Below are positions 61,739-64,000 of a stretch of 64,000 bases of DNA, piece after piece. This stretch comes from Paracoccus cavernae. GTDB taxonomy: Bacteria; Pseudomonadota; Alphaproteobacteria; Rhodobacterales; Rhodobacteraceae. Each line of letters starts with the position of its first letter. Within the stretch, counting starts at the first letter, position 1. Where the stretch lies: positions 2,554,501 through 2,618,500 of the forward strand of contig JAUFRC010000001.1 of the NCBI GenBank assembly GCA_030410095.1. The letters run 5' to 3'. Below the pieces are notes generated by a model. The model was not told where the DNA came from and made no database searches. It saw nothing but the letters and a program-made list of their open reading frames with translations. Both the position numbers and the translations under genes were made by a program.

Positions 61739-64000
61739 ATGGCGGGAAAAATCAGCTGGCTGACGCGTTTGGCTTTGACGGCCTTCCTTTTGGGGTGGCC
61801 GGTAGCCTCCTCGCGCAAACTCCCGCAGGCGATCAGCCGCAATCAAGCCCCCTGCCCGAACGCCGGATCGAGCTTTTGGCCGATCACGACATGCCGGGCG
61901 GCGATCTTGGTCCGATTTTCGACACCACGCTGCAATCTTGCGTGCAGGCCTGTCTCAACATGCTGCAATGCGAGGCCCTGACCTATAACGCCTCGGCGCG
62001 TGCCTGTTTCCCCAAGGACGGCTCGGCCACTGCGCCGGTGCCTTTCGCCAATGCGCTTTCGGGGCGCGTGCTGGATCTGCAGCCGCAAAGCCTGACGCAA
62101 GCGCAGGCCCGTGCCGCCGCCGCGCGCTTTCTGAGCGATTACGACCTGCGCGAAGCCCGCAGCCTCGCGAACGGCATGGCGGCCATGTATCCGCCCTCGG
62201 CCGAGCCCGACCCCGCGGGAGCCGCCGCCCGTGCCGAAGCAATGGGCGATATGGCGACCGCAATCCGGCTTTCGGCCACGCTGACCGCGCAATTCGATCG
62301 CGGCGAGGACTGGGCGAATTTCGCGCGGCAGATGCTTTACGCGCCTGAAGGGGCAGGGAGTTTCTCGTCGCAGGTCATCGCCTCGGCGGCGGTCAACGCC
62401 TATCTGCGCGCGGGCAACGACGCCGCGGCGGCACTGGCCTTGCGCTGGCTGTCCTTTGCCTACGAGCGGCAGGGTCGCGGGCAGGACGGTCTGGCGGCCC
62501 TGCAGCTTGCCAACCAGCTCTTGCCGAATGATCCGGCCATTCTGGACGATCTCCAGACCTCGACCGACCGCAACGGCATGCGCGTGACGGATACCCGCAG
62601 CGATACGGCCGCCGCCGTGCCGCGTTTTGCATCGCGATGTCGCGCCAGATGGATCCGGCAGTGAACTACGCCGATTTCATGCGCCTGCCCGCGACGGATA
62701 TGGCGGTGACGGTCAACGGGTCCGAACTGTGCCTGACCGGCCTGACCTTCGGCCAGCAGATCGAGGTCACGCTGCGCGCTGGCCTTCCGGCCAAGGGCGG
62801 CGACACGCTGCCCAAAGACATCACCCTGCGCAGCTATATCCGCGACCGTGATCCTTCGTTGCGCTTCCCGAGCCGCGCCTTCGTCCTGCCCTCGGGCGGA
62901 GATCAGGGGCTGTCGGTCTCGACGGTGAACGTCGATCTGATGGATTTGACGCTGCTGCGCCTTTCGGACCGCAACCTGTTGCGCACCATGTCCGACGGGC
63001 TGTTCGCAACGCCGCTGGATAGCTGGCAGGCCGGTTACTTCTCGGACGGGCTGGCGACCGAAGTCTGGCGCGGCAAGGCCGAACCCGCCAAGCCCAGCGG
63101 TCAGGAAACGCTCAACCGCGAAATCACCTCGCGCCTCGCCATTCCGGCCGAGGCGGGCAATCTCGCCCCCGGCATCTACCTGCTTCAGGCCTCGATCGAC
63201 GGCAAGGACATCGATGACACCGGCGTCGCGACGCAATGGTTCGTGATCTCGGATTTCGGGATCTCGAGCTATTCGGGCACCGACGGGCTGACCGTCGCGG
63301 TCCGCAGCCTCGCCGATACTTCGGCCAAATCCGGCGTCGAGGTCGCGCTGGTGTCGCGCGCCAACGAGGTTCTGGCCCGCGCGATCACCGATGATCAGGG
63401 CATCGCCCATTTCGCCCCGGCCTTTCGCTGGGTCAGGGTCCGGCCGCGCCCGCGCTGATCACCGTCACCGCATGGTCGGGCGAAGGTGCGGAGCGCGCGC
63501 CCCGGGACATGGCCTTCATGTCGCTGACCGATGCCGAATTCGACCTCTCGGATCGCGGCGTCGAGGGCAGGCCCCGCCCCCGCCATCGATGTTTTCGTCG
63601 CCACCGACCGCGGCGCCTATCGCGCGGGCGATACGGTCAACGCCACCATGACGGCCCGCGATCTCGAAACCCGCGCGCTGTCGGCCCTGCCGCTGACCGC
63701 CGTCATCATCCGCCCCGACGGGGTCGAGCAGGCCCGCATGATCGCGACCGAGGCCGGAGCAGGCGGCCATGTCCTGTCATGGGCCATTCCGGGCAATGCG
63801 CCGCGCGGCACCTGGCGGCTGGAAATCCGCGCCGAGGCCGACGGCCCCGCGCTCGCCACCACCCGCATGATGGTCGAGGACTTCCTGCCCGAGCGCATCG
63901 ACTTCACCCCAAACTGCCCGAGGGACCGATCAAGGCAGGCGAAACGCTGACCGTCTCGTTGACCGCGAACTGGCTGTTCGGCGCTCCGGCGGCGGAACTG
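61739..64000 (+). CDS. Alpha-2-macroglobulin-family protein with PAN domain, 3' end outside window
   Basis: At least 754 residues are seen. A signal peptide (MAGKISWLTRLALTAFLLG, then VAGSLLAQ) is followed by a PAN/Apple-like region at about 35-90 (CVQACLNMLQCEALTYNASA, ACFPKD). A helical section comes next (about 110-290), then macroglobulin domains (VFVATDRGAYRAGDTVNATM is the bait-proximal MG motif; DFLPERIDF). Such bacterial proteins guard the periplasm against proteases. Five single-base losses (near 61793, 62626, 63424, 63579, 63908) split it. Thioester and C-terminus lie beyond the window. Confidence 0.83.

Noticed and set aside
1..64000. Mass pseudogene formation or programmed frameshifting
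   Set aside because: Breaks occur in core genes, always as missing bases at base runs and without slippery-site or stimulatory structures; assembly error explains them better.
1..64000. Prophage, insertion sequence or CRISPR array
   Set aside because: No transposase, integrase, phage structural gene beyond VgrG, or regularly spaced direct repeat array was found.

Overview
The window is high-GC DNA from an alphaproteobacterium, most likely a Paracoccus-like member of the Rhodobacterales. The reasons are a fused pqqCD gene, a quinoprotein relay (SoxYZ-like carrier plus zinc metallohydrolase), many solute-binding-protein transporters, and codon usage with strong G/C at third positions. I recognise 58 protein genes, one tRNA and a tandem glycine riboswitch. 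I see no transposase, integrase, CRISPR array or rRNA.

The sequence has a quality problem that affects every reading of it. Forty of the 58 genes are split between reading frames, at about 68 sites. At every site but one, adding a single base to or beside a short run of identical bases rejoins a normal full-length protein. This looks like uncorrected base-deletion error in the assembly, not gene decay, so broken genes are listed at full length with the approximate break positions.

Layout. 1-1224: end of a uracil permease. 1365-9564 (minus strand): an orphan type VI secretion effector island with VgrG, an EagR-type chaperone, a PAAR/Rhs toxin ending in an AHH nuclease domain, a translationally coupled putative immunity protein and a small membrane protein. 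9783-10426: a secreted DsbA-like protein. 10620-17302 (minus): a ribose-type ABC importer with an aldose-epimerase-like protein and a ribokinase. 17534-26633: a second carbohydrate system with a UgpC-type ATPase divergent from a GntR regulator, an esterase, a MalEFG-type importer, a TIM-barrel isomerase and two oxidoreductases; three evenly spaced palindromes lie at the divergent promoter. 26630-29687: small unrelated genes. 29763-37041: a TRAP transporter with two dehydrogenases and two GntR-family regulators, one with two DNA-binding domains. 37038-44571: a GAF histidine kinase/NarL-type regulator pair divergent from another ribose-type ABC importer with an SMP-30 lactonase; a perfect 20-bp palindrome sits between them. 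44837-50262: tRNA-Ala, thioredoxin and the gcvTHP operon under a tandem glycine riboswitch. 50379-56032: a small secreted protein, an atypical SDR, two unrecognised exported proteins, and a LuxR-regulator/FIST-protein/hybrid-kinase operon. 56226-61665: pqqA, pqqB, pqqCD, pqqE, the SoxYZ-like carrier and the divergent relay metallohydrolase. 61739-64000: start of an alpha-2-macroglobulin-like protein with a PAN domain.

Taken together, this is a chromosomal region of a sugar- and sugar-acid-scavenging, probably PQQ-dependent alcohol- or methanol-oxidising bacterium. No quinoprotein dehydrogenase and no T6SS core genes lie in the window, so both the relay system and the Rhs effector must rely on genes elsewhere.
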